A DNA stretch of 64,000 bases, from the NCBI RefSeq assembly GCF_946479765.1, contig NZ_CAMLHO010000001.1, positions 62,001-126,000 on the forward strand, given 5' to 3'. Under the pieces are notes generated by a model. That model saw only the letters and a list, made by a program, of their open reading frames with translations, was not told where the DNA came from and ran no database searches. This document shows, in pieces, positions 56,533 to 64,000 of this stretch. Position 1 is the first letter of the stretch. The number at the start of each line of letters is the position of its first letter. This DNA comes from an uncultured Aliivibrio sp. (GTDB lineage Bacteria; Pseudomonadota; Gammaproteobacteria; Enterobacterales; Vibrionaceae). Made by a program: the position numbers and the translations under genes.

Positions 56533-56574
56533 CTTAAATTTGGTCTTGATGTAGACTGAAATTACATTAAAAAA

Positions 56575-57192
56575 TTAATGTAATCCACCAACATATTGAG
56601 ACAAGGTAGCAATGTCTTCATCTGTCAGCTTCTTCGCAATATCACGCATCATACCATTCATATCATTTGCACGATCGCCAGAGCGGAATTTTTCTAACTG
56701 CGCTTTTACGTAATCAGAATGCTGACCAGAAATTTTAGGGAAACCAGACAGTGATGTGCCATTGCCACGAGGGCCATGACACGCAACACACGCCGTGATC
56801 CCACGTTCCATATCACCAGCGAAATACAATGCTTTACCTTCAGGGATAGATTCTTCAGGGGTTGTATTATCAGCCATAGGTAAAGAGGCGTAATACGCAG
56901 CAATATCCTTGGCTCCTTGCTCATCAACGCCCATTGCCATTGCACCCATTACTGGATCCATGCGGCCTTGCTTACCTTGAGTTTGCATACCTAATTTAAA
57001 TTCATTGATCTGCTTTTCAAGATAACCAGCATGTTGACCCGCTAAGTTTGGGTATTGGGTCAGAGTACTGTTACCTTCTTGACCATGACAAGCCGTACAG
57101 GTTACGGATTTTTGCTTTCCAGCTTCGATATCTCCTTGAGCCCATGTTGAGCAACTAGCTAGGAGAGTTAATATCAGCGCTAATTTTTTCAT
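56575..57192 (-). CDS. Dihaem cytochrome c4
   Basis: 205 residues with signal peptide (about 1-18, TWA-QGD) and two class I cytochrome c domains, each with a haem site: CTACHG (about 32-37) and CVACHG (about 135-140), plus methionine ligand regions (GRMDPVMGAMAM and MNGMMRDIA). A periplasmic electron carrier feeding terminal oxidases. It is divergent from engB across 57193-57479, which shows no other gene. Confidence 0.92.
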   Translation of the reverse strand: MKKLALILTLLASCSTWAQGDIEAGKQKSVTCTACHGQEGNSTLTQYPNLAGQHAGYLEKQINEFKLGMQTQGKQGRMDPVMGAMAMGVDEQGAKDIAAYYASLPMADNTTPEESIPEGKALYFAGDMERGITACVACHGPRGNGTSLSGFPKISGQHSDYVKAQLEKFRSGDRANDMNGMMRDIAKKLTDEDIATLSQYVGGLH

Positions 57193-57479
57193 GACATTCC
57201 ATTTATTATTATCGTTCCCTCACAATGAGTTATCCTTTTAAATAGGATTTATTTACATTGTGTTGGATATTAAGCTTCCAGTACCGCTCTAAATTGGCTA
57301 CAGCATGATACAATGAGCGACCTTTACCGTTTTTGTTCTAAGTTTGTCACCATAACGTTAATAATGACAACCTTAATGCGGTTATTTTACACATTTTCAC
57401 AAAAAAGTAATCAGCTGACTACAATAATCCTACTTGGATCATTATCTACAGCTTGGTTTCAGTCGAGACGGAGTTAACA

Positions 57480-58127
57480 GTGAGCAAAATCATTCACTAC
57501 CAAAATACCCACTTTATTACCAGTGCACCAGATATTCGCCATTTACCTGAAGATGAAGGTATTGAAGTTGCTTTTGCTGGTCGTTCTAATGCAGGAAAAT
57601 CAAGCGCATTAAACCGCTTAACAAATCAAAGAGGTTTGGCGAAAACGTCTAAGACTCCTGGTCGAACACAGCTGATTAACTTATTCAAAGTGGATGAGAA
57701 TTGTCATATTGTGGATTTACCTGGCTACGGTTTTGCTCAAGTTCCTATCGAGCTAAAAAAGAAATGGCAGAAATCATTAGGTGAATACCTACAGAAGCGC
57801 CAGTGCTTAAAAGGCTTAGTGGTATTGATGGATATCCGTCATCCAATGAAAGACCTTGACCAACAATTAATCTATTGGGCTGTCGATCAATCGATTCCAG
57901 TTCAAGTGCTACTGACTAAAGCTGACAAGTTTAAAAGTGGTGCTCGTCAAACTCAAGTGCTAAAAATTCGTGAAGCTTCATTAGAATTTGGTGGTGAAGT
58001 GGCTGTTGATGCTTTCTCTTCATTGAAAGGCATTGGTGTTGATTTATTGCGTGCAAAATTAGATACATGGTTTGCACCTGCTTTTGAAATCGATGAAGAA
58101 TTGATTAAAAACCTAGATGCTGAGTAA
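57480..58127 (+). CDS. engB: Ribosome biogenesis GTP-binding protein EngB/YihA (YsxC)
   Basis: Essential GTPase for 50S assembly; 215 residues. G motifs: [12 protein letters not shown] (G1), SKTPGRTQ (G2), DLPGYGFA (G3), TKADK (G4) and SSLKG (G5). The start is GTG 57480 ([12 protein letters not shown]) after ACGGAG; nine earlier codons are unlikely. It converges with the polA-spf side, as in E. coli. Confidence 0.95.
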   Translation: MSKIIHYQNTHFITSAPDIRHLPEDEGIEVAFAGRSNAGKSSALNRLTNQRGLAKTSKTPGRTQLINLFKVDENCHIVDLPGYGFAQVPIELKKKWQKSLGEYLQKRQCLKGLVVLMDIRHPMKDLDQQLIYWAVDQSIPVQVLLTKADKFKSGARQTQVLKIREASLEFGGEVAVDAFSSLKGIGVDLLRAKLDTWFAPAFEIDEELIKNLDAE

Positions 58128-58201
58128 TCACATCTAACTATCCATCTATATATGAGTATTGTTATTCATATAGATTGATATAACAGGTATAGCCTGTGAT
58201 A

Positions 58202-58264
58202 AAAATAACCCCACCTTAACAGGTGGGGAAATGGGAGAGATAAAGAGGTGTTATTGTTTTTCTG
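58202..58264 (-). ncRNA. Candidate ~63-nt sRNA downstream of Spot 42
   Basis: The minus strand has a -35/-10 pair (TTGTTT at 58294-58299, CATGAT at 58271-58276, 17-base spacer), giving a start near 58264. It ends in a strong terminator (CCCCACCT-GTTA-AGGTGGGG, 58209-58228) followed by TTATTTTTA. No ORF fits between. A novel ~60-nt sRNA, VSsrna24, has been described next to spf in Aliivibrio salmonicida (from memory); this may be the same gene. Confidence 0.6.
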
Positions 58265-58270
58265 TCGCGC

Positions 58271-58299
58271 ATCATGCACCAAACCATCTCATGAAACAA
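58271..58299 (-). promoter_or_regulatory. Putative sigma-70 promoter of the candidate sRNA
   Basis: TTGTTT (-35) and CATGAT (-10) with a 17-base spacer on the minus strand. The spacing is ideal and the hexamers are moderate. Confidence 0.45.
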
Positions 58300-58533
58300 C
58301 CACCACTTCCTAGCAATCCCCCCTCTACTATTCGTAAACTTCACATCATCTTAGAAATCTTCTAAAAAACGTCTAAAAACAAAATCATTCATTTAAAAAA
58401 CAATTATTTAAGATAATTATATGTATAAATTATCAATATAATAACGTGTAATAAAAATTACATACTGTGGGAAAGTTACAAAAAGAAGTACATGGGGAGA
58501 AAAACAAGAAATGATTTTTGAAGGCCTAGAAAG

Positions 58534-58642
58534 AAAAAACGCCCCAGTCAAAAAGGTTGACTGAGGCGGTTGAATTTAGCCAAATCCAATAACGTGAAAC
58601 AAAAGGTCTGAAAGATAGAACATCTTTACCTCTGTACCCTAC
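58534..58642 (-). ncRNA. spf: Spot 42 RNA
   Basis: Hfq-dependent carbon-metabolism sRNA, 109 nt. The minus strand begins GTAGGGTACAGAGGTAAAGA and continues through TTCTATCTTTCAGACCTTTT and GGATTTGGCT, nearly identical to E. coli Spot 42. It ends in a terminator hairpin (GACTGGGGCG then TTTTTT). It is placed downstream of polA in the same orientation, as in enterobacteria. A -10-like TACATT lies just upstream of +1. In E. coli spf is repressed by CRP-cAMP; I found no clear CRP site here. Confidence 0.96.
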
Positions 58643-58755
58643 ACAGATAAATGTACAACAAACGAACAGTTTTGAAAACCTTTTTTTGTAATTTTTTTTC
58701 AGTTTCGTTCATAAAAACACAACATACACCTGACATAGCTCACTTTATTTGAGGT

Positions 58756-58784
58756 AAAAAAAAGCCAACGCGTGCGCTGGCTCA
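58756..58784 (-). terminator. Rho-independent terminator of polA
   Basis: Minus strand: AGCCAGCG-CAC-GCGTTGGCT style stem (with a G-U pair) followed by eight T residues; about 80 bases after the polA stop and before spf. Confidence 0.85.
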
Positions 58785-58861
58785 TAGTTTTAATTTCAGA
58801 TGTAACTGAATTACAATTTAATCAGTAACACTTTAATTACATTTTAGAACAACATTATTGG

Positions 58862-61657
58862 TTAATGGGCTTCATCCCAGTTGTCACCAAAATCACTGTC
58901 TGCAATAAGAGGCACATCTAATGTCACGGCACCTTCCATTAAGGCGGTTACTTTCTGAGTCACTTCTTCTAATGCGTCTTCTTGCACTTCAAATACCAAT
59001 TCATCGTGTACTTGCATTAGTAAGTTAACTCGGCCATTACCTTCTGCTTCAATCCAGTTATCAACCAAGATCATCGCTTTTTTGATAATGTCTGCTGCTG
59101 TACCTTGCATTGGCGCATTGATCGCGGCACGTTCCGCAGCTTTACGGCGTATCGCATTACGCGCATTGATTTCAGGTAAGTGCAAACGTCGTCCATATAA
59201 GGTTTCAACATAGCCTTGCTCTGTTGCCAGTAAACGAGTCTCTTCCATGTATTGCATTACACCAGGATAACGCTCGAAATAGACATTCATGTAATCTTGC
59301 GCTTCACCACGAGAGATGCCAATCTGTTTCGCCAAACCAAACGCACTCATGCCATAGATCAAGCCAAAGTTGATGGCTTTAGCACGACGACGATCTTCAG
59401 ATGTCACTTCCTCTATCGATACGCCCTTCACTTCTGCCGCGGTTGCTGAGTGAATATCTTTACCTGCTGAGAATGCTTCTAATAACGCTTTATCCTGAGA
59501 TAAATGCGCCATGATACGCAATTCAATTTGAGAGTAATCGACTGCGAGAATTTTCCAACCATGAGGGGCAACAAACGCTTGGCGAATGCGGCGGCCTTCT
59601 TCATTACGGACTGGAATGTTTTGTAAGTTTGGCTCGGTCGAGGATAAACGACCTGTTGCTGTTACCGCTTGATGATAAGACGTGTGAACACGGCCTGTTG
59701 ATGGGTTAATCATCTTCGGCAGTTTATCGGTATAGGTAGATTTTAACTTCGCTAAGCCACGATACTCTAAAATCAACTTAGGTAATTCATACTCTAACGC
59801 CAACTCTTGCAGTACTTCTTCATTGGTTGAAGCGGCTCCTGATGGTGTCTTCTTAATGACTGGCAGTTCCATTTTTTCAAATAGAATGACTTGAAGTTGC
59901 TTTGGTGAGTTCATATTAAACTCTTGCCCTGCAACTTCATACGCTGCTTTTTCTAGCTCGTCTAGACGTAGTCCAATCTCAAGTGATTGTGCAGAAAGCA
60001 GCATATCATCGATATAAACCCCTTTTCTTTCCATACGAGAAAGTACAGAGATCAAAGGAAGCTCAATATCTATAAATACAGAATTTAACTTCTCATCATC
60101 GGCTAATTTTGCATGTAATACGTTATGTAAACGCAGCGTGATGTCAGCATCTTCCGCCGCATACGGCGCTGCTTGCTCTAGTGCAATTTGGTTAAAGGTT
60201 AGTTGCTTCTTACCCTTACCGGCTATCTCTTCAAATGATATCGTATTATGTTGTAGATAGCGCAGTGCTAGGCTGTCCATGTTGTGCTTGCCTGCTACAC
60301 TGTTATACACGTATGACTCCAACATGGTATCGAACTTAATCCCTTTCATCTCGATATCGTAACGCGCTAATACACTTGCATCGTATTTTAAGTTTTGACC
60401 CACTTTTGCTTTGTTGTCGTCTTCTAAATACGGTTTTAATTGCTCAAGAACCCAATCACGATCAAGTTGCTCAGGGGCATCAAGATAGTCATGAGCAACA
60501 GGAACATACGCAGCTTCACCTTCTTCGACAGAAAACGACAAACCAATAAGGTTAGCCACCATGTAATCTAAACTGTCTGTTTCAGTATCAAAAGCAGTAA
60601 TTTCAGCGTTGTTTAACTTTTCTAACCAAGATAAAAATGCGTCTTTGGTTAAAATGGTTTCGTATTTTGAACGATCGACTTGAGCTGCAACAATCGTCTC
60701 TTCTTCAACATTATCTGATGATGAATCGATTTTTCTATTTGCTGATGTTTCATGTGAAACGATCTTACCGTCACTGCCGTCCAGCATTTCGGTTAGCCAA
60801 CGTTTAAAATTCATCTGACCAAACATCTGGATTAATTCATCAACATCTGGGTCTTGTTTTACAAGCTCTTCAGGTCGCTGCTCTAATTCAACATCAAGCT
60901 TAATGGTCGCTAGTTCATAAGAAAGGTAAGCCCCTTCTTTATTCTCTTCTAACTTTTTCGCCATGCCTTTTGAGCCACGGAAACCTAATGGTGCAATATC
61001 ATCAAGATTGGCATAAAGCGCATCTAAGCCACCCACACCTTGTAATAGTGCTCTTGCTGTTTTATCACCAATGCCAGGAACACCCGGAATGTTATCTGAG
61101 GTATCACCCATCAGTGCGAGATAATCAATAATCAGCTCTGGTGGCACGCCGAATTTCTCTTCTACACCTTCAGGTCCCATGATCACATTCGTCATGGTAT
61201 TAATTAATGTGACGTTCTCATCAACCAATTGCGCCATATCTTTATCACCAGTACTGATCAGCACTGGAATACCCGCTTTTGATGCTTGCGATGCTAAAGT
61301 ACCAATCACATCATCGGCTTCTACGCCTGAGATAGAGATCAGCGGTAAACCCATTGCTTTGATCAGTTTATGCAGCGGCTCGATTTGGCAACGCAAATCA
61401 TCCGGCATTGGGGGACGATTCGCTTTGTACTCTGGATACATATCATTACGGAAGGTTTTTCCTTTCGCATCAAAAATAACCGCGATACGGTTTGTTTCAA
61501 ATTGCTTTAGGAGACTACGCAGCATGTTGATCACGCCATACACCGCACCCGTTGGTTGTCCCTCGCCATTAGTAAAGTTAGGTGCTGCGTGATACGCACG
61601 AAAAAGATACGAAGAGCCATCCACTAAGATGAATGGATTATCAGGAATTCTTGCCAT
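58862..61657 (-). CDS. polA: DNA polymerase I
   Basis: 931 residues (E. coli 928). The N-terminal 5' nuclease spans about 1-290 ([51 protein letters not shown]). The 3'-5' exonuclease is at about 330-520, with intact FDTETDSL and the later KVGQNLKYD and YAAEDAD acidic residues. The polymerase domain has [35 protein letters not shown] and [11 protein letters not shown] begin at ATG 61657 ([17 protein letters not shown]), which aligns with E. coli; a 26-residue upstream extension is unlikely. Used in Okazaki-fragment processing and repair. Confidence 0.97.
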   Translation of the reverse strand: MARIPDNPFILVDGSSYLFRAYHAAPNFTNGEGQPTGAVYGVINMLRSLLKQFETNRIAVIFDAKGKTFRNDMYPEYKANRPPMPDDLRCQIEPLHKLIKAMGLPLISISGVEADDVIGTLASQASKAGIPVLISTGDKDMAQLVDENVTLINTMTNVIMGPEGVEEKFGVPPELIIDYLALMGDTSDNIPGVPGIGDKTARALLQGVGGLDALYANLDDIAPLGFRGSKGMAKKLEENKEGAYLSYELATIKLDVELEQRPEELVKQDPDVDELIQMFGQMNFKRWLTEMLDGSDGKIVSHETSANRKIDSSSDNVEEETIVAAQVDRSKYETILTKDAFLSWLEKLNNAEITAFDTETDSLDYMVANLIGLSFSVEEGEAAYVPVAHDYLDAPEQLDRDWVLEQLKPYLEDDNKAKVGQNLKYDASVLARYDIEMKGIKFDTMLESYVYNSVAGKHNMDSLALRYLQHNTISFEEIAGKGKKQLTFNQIALEQAAPYAAEDADITLRLHNVLHAKLADDEKLNSVFIDIELPLISVLSRMERKGVYIDDMLLSAQSLEIGLRLDELEKAAYEVAGQEFNMNSPKQLQVILFEKMELPVIKKTPSGAASTNEEVLQELALEYELPKLILEYRGLAKLKSTYTDKLPKMINPSTGRVHTSYHQAVTATGRLSSTEPNLQNIPVRNEEGRRIRQAFVAPHGWKILAVDYSQIELRIMAHLSQDKALLEAFSAGKDIHSATAAEVKGVSIEEVTSEDRRRAKAINFGLIYGMSAFGLAKQIGISRGEAQDYMNVYFERYPGVMQYMEETRLLATEQGYVETLYGRRLHLPEINARNAIRRKAAERAAINAPMQGTAADIIKKAMILVDNWIEAEGNGRVNLLMQVHDELVFEVQEDALEEVTQKVTALMEGAVTLDVPLIADSDFGDNWDEAH

Positions 61658-61896
61658 AGTCGGTATTATCCAGAGGTTATTATGATCAATGAGTTTCATT
61701 TTATACCCAAGCCACATCAAATTGCTGCTCTTCATTCCTTTTTTCTTGTTTTATTTATCAAAAATTCAGAATTACATACAACTCACTTCTGTGGATAACT
61801 CTGTTTGTAATTATTTTTCGTACAATTAATAACTATTTTATTCATTTAAAAAAAGTGAATTTAAAACTAACAAATCAAAAGCTTAGCTCAATTCAA

Positions 61897-61927
61897 ATGA
61901 TCAACAAAGAGATCCTTAGTTGATCAT
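61897..61927. other. Perfect 9-bp inverted repeat upstream of polA
   Basis: ATGATCAAC (61897-61905) and GTTGATCAT (61919-61927), 13-base spacer, in the AT-rich polA upstream region (61658-62031). It could be a regulator-binding dyad. An isolated DnaA-box-like TGTGGATAA is at 61790-61798. I see no gene in this stretch. Confidence 0.4.
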
Positions 61928-62031
61928 GCTTTGTGGACAATAATATTAACCATGCTATTTCCGATTAAAAAACAAACCATTTTAAAGCGCATAATTTATA
62001 GTAAATTTTGCAGATAACTCAAAAAACAGAC

Positions 62032-62067
62032 AAAAAAAAGCGACGACTTCTAAAAGAAGCGCCGCTC
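62032..62067 (-). terminator. Terminator upstream of polA
   Basis: Minus strand: GC-rich stem around AGCGGCGCTTCT/AGAAGTCGTCGCT (one bulge) followed by eight T residues. It ends the transcript carrying the 43-codon ORF and possibly yhhQ. Confidence 0.75.
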
Positions 62068-62096
62068 AGCAAAAAAGAATAATGGTAGCCGTTAAC

Positions 62097-62228
62097 TTAG
62101 GAACGTTCACCACTATTCATATAGCTGATGTACACTGGAAGCAATGTGAGCAATGTCGTGCCTTCTTGAAATGGTACAGAGTAAACTGCAATAGCATTAT
62201 CCCCCGAAGACAACGTAATAATAACCAT
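62097..62228 (-). CDS. Possible 43-residue small protein
   Basis: ATG 62228 (after AAGTGAGA) opens MVIITLSSGDNAIAVYSVPF, continues EGTTLLTLLPVYISYMNSG and stops at 62097. The codons look ordinary for this genome, and a strong terminator follows within 65 bases. I do not recognise it. It could be a small protein, or a leftover end of a larger gene. Confidence 0.4.
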   Translation of the reverse strand: MVIITLSSGDNAIAVYSVPFQEGTTLLTLLPVYISYMNSGERS

Positions 62229-62357
62229 TCTCACTTACTTTGCAACAGTTAAATGAGAAAGAATCTCACCTAATTAGTAAATACTTTAAAATTCAATAAG
62301 ATAGACCGCTAAAGAAGGCCAGCTAATTGCTGACCTTGTATACATTCTATCTTAACC

Positions 62358-63029
62358 CTACGATTGAGAAGATTGAGTCGCTAATTGATGTCCTTCTGAT
62401 GTTAATTTACGAATGAGATAATTCAGTAATACACCATATATAGGAACAAACAGACCCAAACTAATCACCAGTTTAACGCCATAATCCACAAGCGCTATTT
62501 CCGTCCAATGCTCTGCCATGAAAGCATCTGGACTTTGATAGAAAGCAATGGCAAAGAACGCCAAGGTATCAATTGCGTTACCAAACAGAGTTGAACACGT
62601 TGGAGCTACCCACCACTGTTTTAGCTGACGAAGACGGTTAAACACATGAACATCTAATATCTGTCCAAGCAAATAAGCCATAAAGCTTGCGATCGCAATA
62701 CGTGCTACGAACAAGTTAAACTCACCAAGCTGTGAAAAACCTTGATACTGCCCTTCAAAAAAGACAACAGATAAAAAATAAGAGACCGCTAAGGCTGGCA
62801 ACATAACAAAGAAGATAATGCTTCTTGCCATTTTTGCGCCAAAGATCCGAACCGTTAAATCTGTCGCTAAGAAAATGAATGGAAAGGTAAATGCACCCCA
62901 AGTGGTATGAAAGCCAAACAAAGTGAATGGGATCTGAACCAAATAGTTACTTGATGCAATAATTACGAGGTGGAACACTACAAGGAAGGATAAAGCGTTG
63001 CGCTTTTGCGCGGGCGTAAATGTACTCAT
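62358..63029 (-). CDS. yhhQ: Queuosine precursor transporter YhhQ
   Basis: VUT/YhhQ family inner-membrane protein of 223 residues with six helices. It has the characteristic ASSNYLVQIPFTLFG.HTTWGAFTFPFIFLATDLTVRIFG region (about 26-65) and FGNAIDTLAFFAIAFY (about 148-163). It imports preQ0/preQ1 for queuosine synthesis. No preQ1 riboswitch was recognised in 63030-63191. Confidence 0.92.
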   Translation of the reverse strand: MSTFTPAQKRNALSFLVVFHLVIIASSNYLVQIPFTLFGFHTTWGAFTFPFIFLATDLTVRIFGAKMARSIIFFVMLPALAVSYFLSVVFFEGQYQGFSQLGEFNLFVARIAIASFMAYLLGQILDVHVFNRLRQLKQWWVAPTCSTLFGNAIDTLAFFAIAFYQSPDAFMAEHWTEIALVDYGVKLVISLGLFVPIYGVLLNYLIRKLTSEGHQLATQSSQS

Positions 63030-63191
63030 ATAAGTACCTTTTTGTCATTGGGGGCGAGGGAACCCAAATTAAACACAAAGCTAAAATCACCGTTTATTTA
63101 TATAGTGACTCTAGCCAATTTTCAGGGCGGTGATTATACATTAACCGCTTTTGCACACAAGACATAAAACCGACGGAAATAGACTTATGAC

Positions 63192-64000
63192 TTATCCTTG
63201 CCCGGTAATGTGCATTTCAATTAAATCTAAAAATGGATCGGCGTATTTTTCTAACTTCTTCTGCCCTACACCATTCACCGCTAACATTTCACCATATGAC
63301 GTTGGCGTAATATCGGCCATATCCATTAATGTGGCGTCACTAAAGACGACATAAGGCGGCAAGTCATCACGATCAGCAATCGATTTACGCAATTTCCGTA
63401 ATTTAGCAAATAACTGCTTATCATAATGACGATTATTTAATTTCTCTGACTTCGCCGTTTTCGCTGCGGTATCAAGTCGTGGAACCGCAAGCTCTAACGC
63501 TTCTTGCCCTCTTAGGATCGGACGCGCTTCTTCGGTTAATTGCAGCGTCGAATTTCGAGTAATGTTTTGCGCCAATAATCCTTTATGGATCAACTGACGA
63601 ATAATACTGACCCAATATTCATGACTGTGCTCTTTACCAATACCATAAGTCGATAATTTGTCATGGCCATGCTCTCGAATTCGTGCGATTTTCAAGCCTC
63701 GTAGTACTTCTACTACATAACCAATACCGAAACCTTGGTTTACTCGATAGACACATGACAAGGCTTTTTGTGCGGCTTCTGTCCCATCAAATTGCTTTGG
63801 TGGATCTAAACAGACATCGCAGTTACCACACGGTTTAGGGCTGTATTCTCCAAAATAGTTCAAAAGGACTTGGCGGCGACACGTCTGCGCTTCTGCAAAG
63901 GCGGTCATTGCATTGAGCTTGTGGCTTTCTACCAATTTCTGAGGCCCTTCAGGCTTTTCTTCTACGAGTTTACGTAACCACACAATATCAGCAGGATCAT
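63192..64000 (-). CDS. recQ: ATP-dependent DNA helicase RecQ, C-terminal part
   Basis: The gene runs off the right edge; the reading frame is open to base 64000 and the N-terminal helicase domain lies outside. Visible are the zinc-binding segment (AQTCRRQVLLNYFGEYSPKPCGNCDVCLDPPK), the RQC winged-helix domain (VNQGFGIGYVVEVLRG, HGHDKLSTYGIG, VSIIRQLIHKGLL) and the HRDC domain (about the last 80 residues, ending NGVGQKKLEKY). It matches E. coli RecQ well. It initiates recombination and fork repair as a 3'-5' helicase. Confidence 0.96.
   Translation of the reverse strand, partial: DPADIVWLRKLVEEKPEGPQKLVESHKLNAMTAFAEAQTCRRQVLLNYFGEYSPKPCGNCDVCLDPPKQFDGTEAAQKALSCVYRVNQGFGIGYVVEVLRGLKIARIREHGHDKLSTYGIGKEHSHEYWVSIIRQLIHKGLLAQNITRNSTLQLTEEARPILRGQEALELAVPRLDTAAKTAKSEKLNNRHYDKQLFAKLRKLRKSIADRDDLPPYVVFSDATLMDMADITPTSYGEMLAVNGVGQKKLEKYADPFLDLIEMHITGQG

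Noticed and set aside
61790-61798. Perfect DnaA box (TGTGGATAA) upstream of polA
   Set aside because: Single isolated copy. No DnaA-box cluster, DUE or dnaA/gidA/mioC neighbours, so no case for a replication origin.
1-64000. CRISPR array, tRNA or rRNA genes, prophage, transposase or integrase
   Set aside because: Both strands were read for these. No regularly spaced repeats, tRNA-like cloverleaf or mobile-element proteins were found.

Overview
The window looks like chromosomal DNA of a low-GC Vibrionaceae member, most likely an Aliivibrio (A. fischeri group). Three things point there. The backbone proteins read as close homologues of Escherichia coli and Vibrio proteins. Gene order matches known gammaproteobacterial neighbourhoods (rpoZ-spoT-trmH; yihY-dtd-yiiD; typA/glnA-glnL-glnG; uspA/ftnA/uspB; polA-spf-engB). 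Intergenic DNA is AT-rich and carries small dispersed repeats. Species assignment is inference; no rRNA or tRNA gene was seen.

Layout. (1) 1-9.9 kb: stringent-response and translation genes (rpoZ, spoT, trmH), then a minus-strand group (yiiD, dtd, yihY, typA) and divergent glnA with a sigma-54 promoter and NtrC sites. (2) 9.9-16.8 kb: a DUF4124 protein, glnL/ntrB with its own NtrC operator, glnG/ntrC, a dCache-GGDEF-EAL c-di-GMP enzyme and adenosine deaminase. (3) 17-19 kb: a secreted beta-helix protein and, convergent to it, a secreted protein built from two related repeats. (4) 19.5-46 kb: a large Wzx/Wzy-type exopolysaccharide locus starting at a JUMPStart/ops (RfaH) element. It encodes a WcaJ/VpsL-type initiating transferase, a VpsM/VpsN/VpsO-type export and kinase set, UDP-ManNAcA synthesis (wecB, wecC), at least four glycosyltransferases, two flippases, two Wzy/ligase-like proteins, an AMP-ligase/ATP-grasp pair, a VpsJ-like protein, a large secreted choice-of-anchor A/FG-GAP protein, VpsP/VpsQ-like small proteins and a Wzb phosphatase. 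(5) 46-64 kb: ordinary chromosome: eda, a lipoprotein, a DTW protein, a flavoprotein, uspB, ftnA, uspA, rsmJ, asnC, hemN, yihI, cytochrome c4, engB, Spot 42 RNA, polA, yhhQ and the 3' part of recQ.

How the parts work together. In the polysaccharide locus a lipid-linked repeat unit would be started by the 19.6-kb transferase and extended by the glycosyltransferases (ManNAcA is a likely component). It would then be flipped and polymerised by Wzx/Wzy and exported through the periplasmic OPX protein and the outer-membrane barrel, under control of the Wzc-type kinase and Wzb phosphatase. The secreted FG-GAP protein may be a matrix partner of the polymer.

The strongest structural signal is a 54-bp near-perfect direct repeat (31621-31674 and 34540-34593). 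It consists of the 3' end of a decayed serine-acetyltransferase-like gene plus the first codons of the AMP-ligase gene. The two copies bracket a very AT-rich flippase-glycosyltransferase module, which reads as a cassette inserted into an older operon. Other points of interest are a probable ~63-nt sRNA downstream of Spot 42, two 108-bp direct repeats flanking yiiD, a family of intergenic palindromes, a heptanucleotide array at the wzb stop codon, and an NtrC operator covering the longest possible start of glnL.
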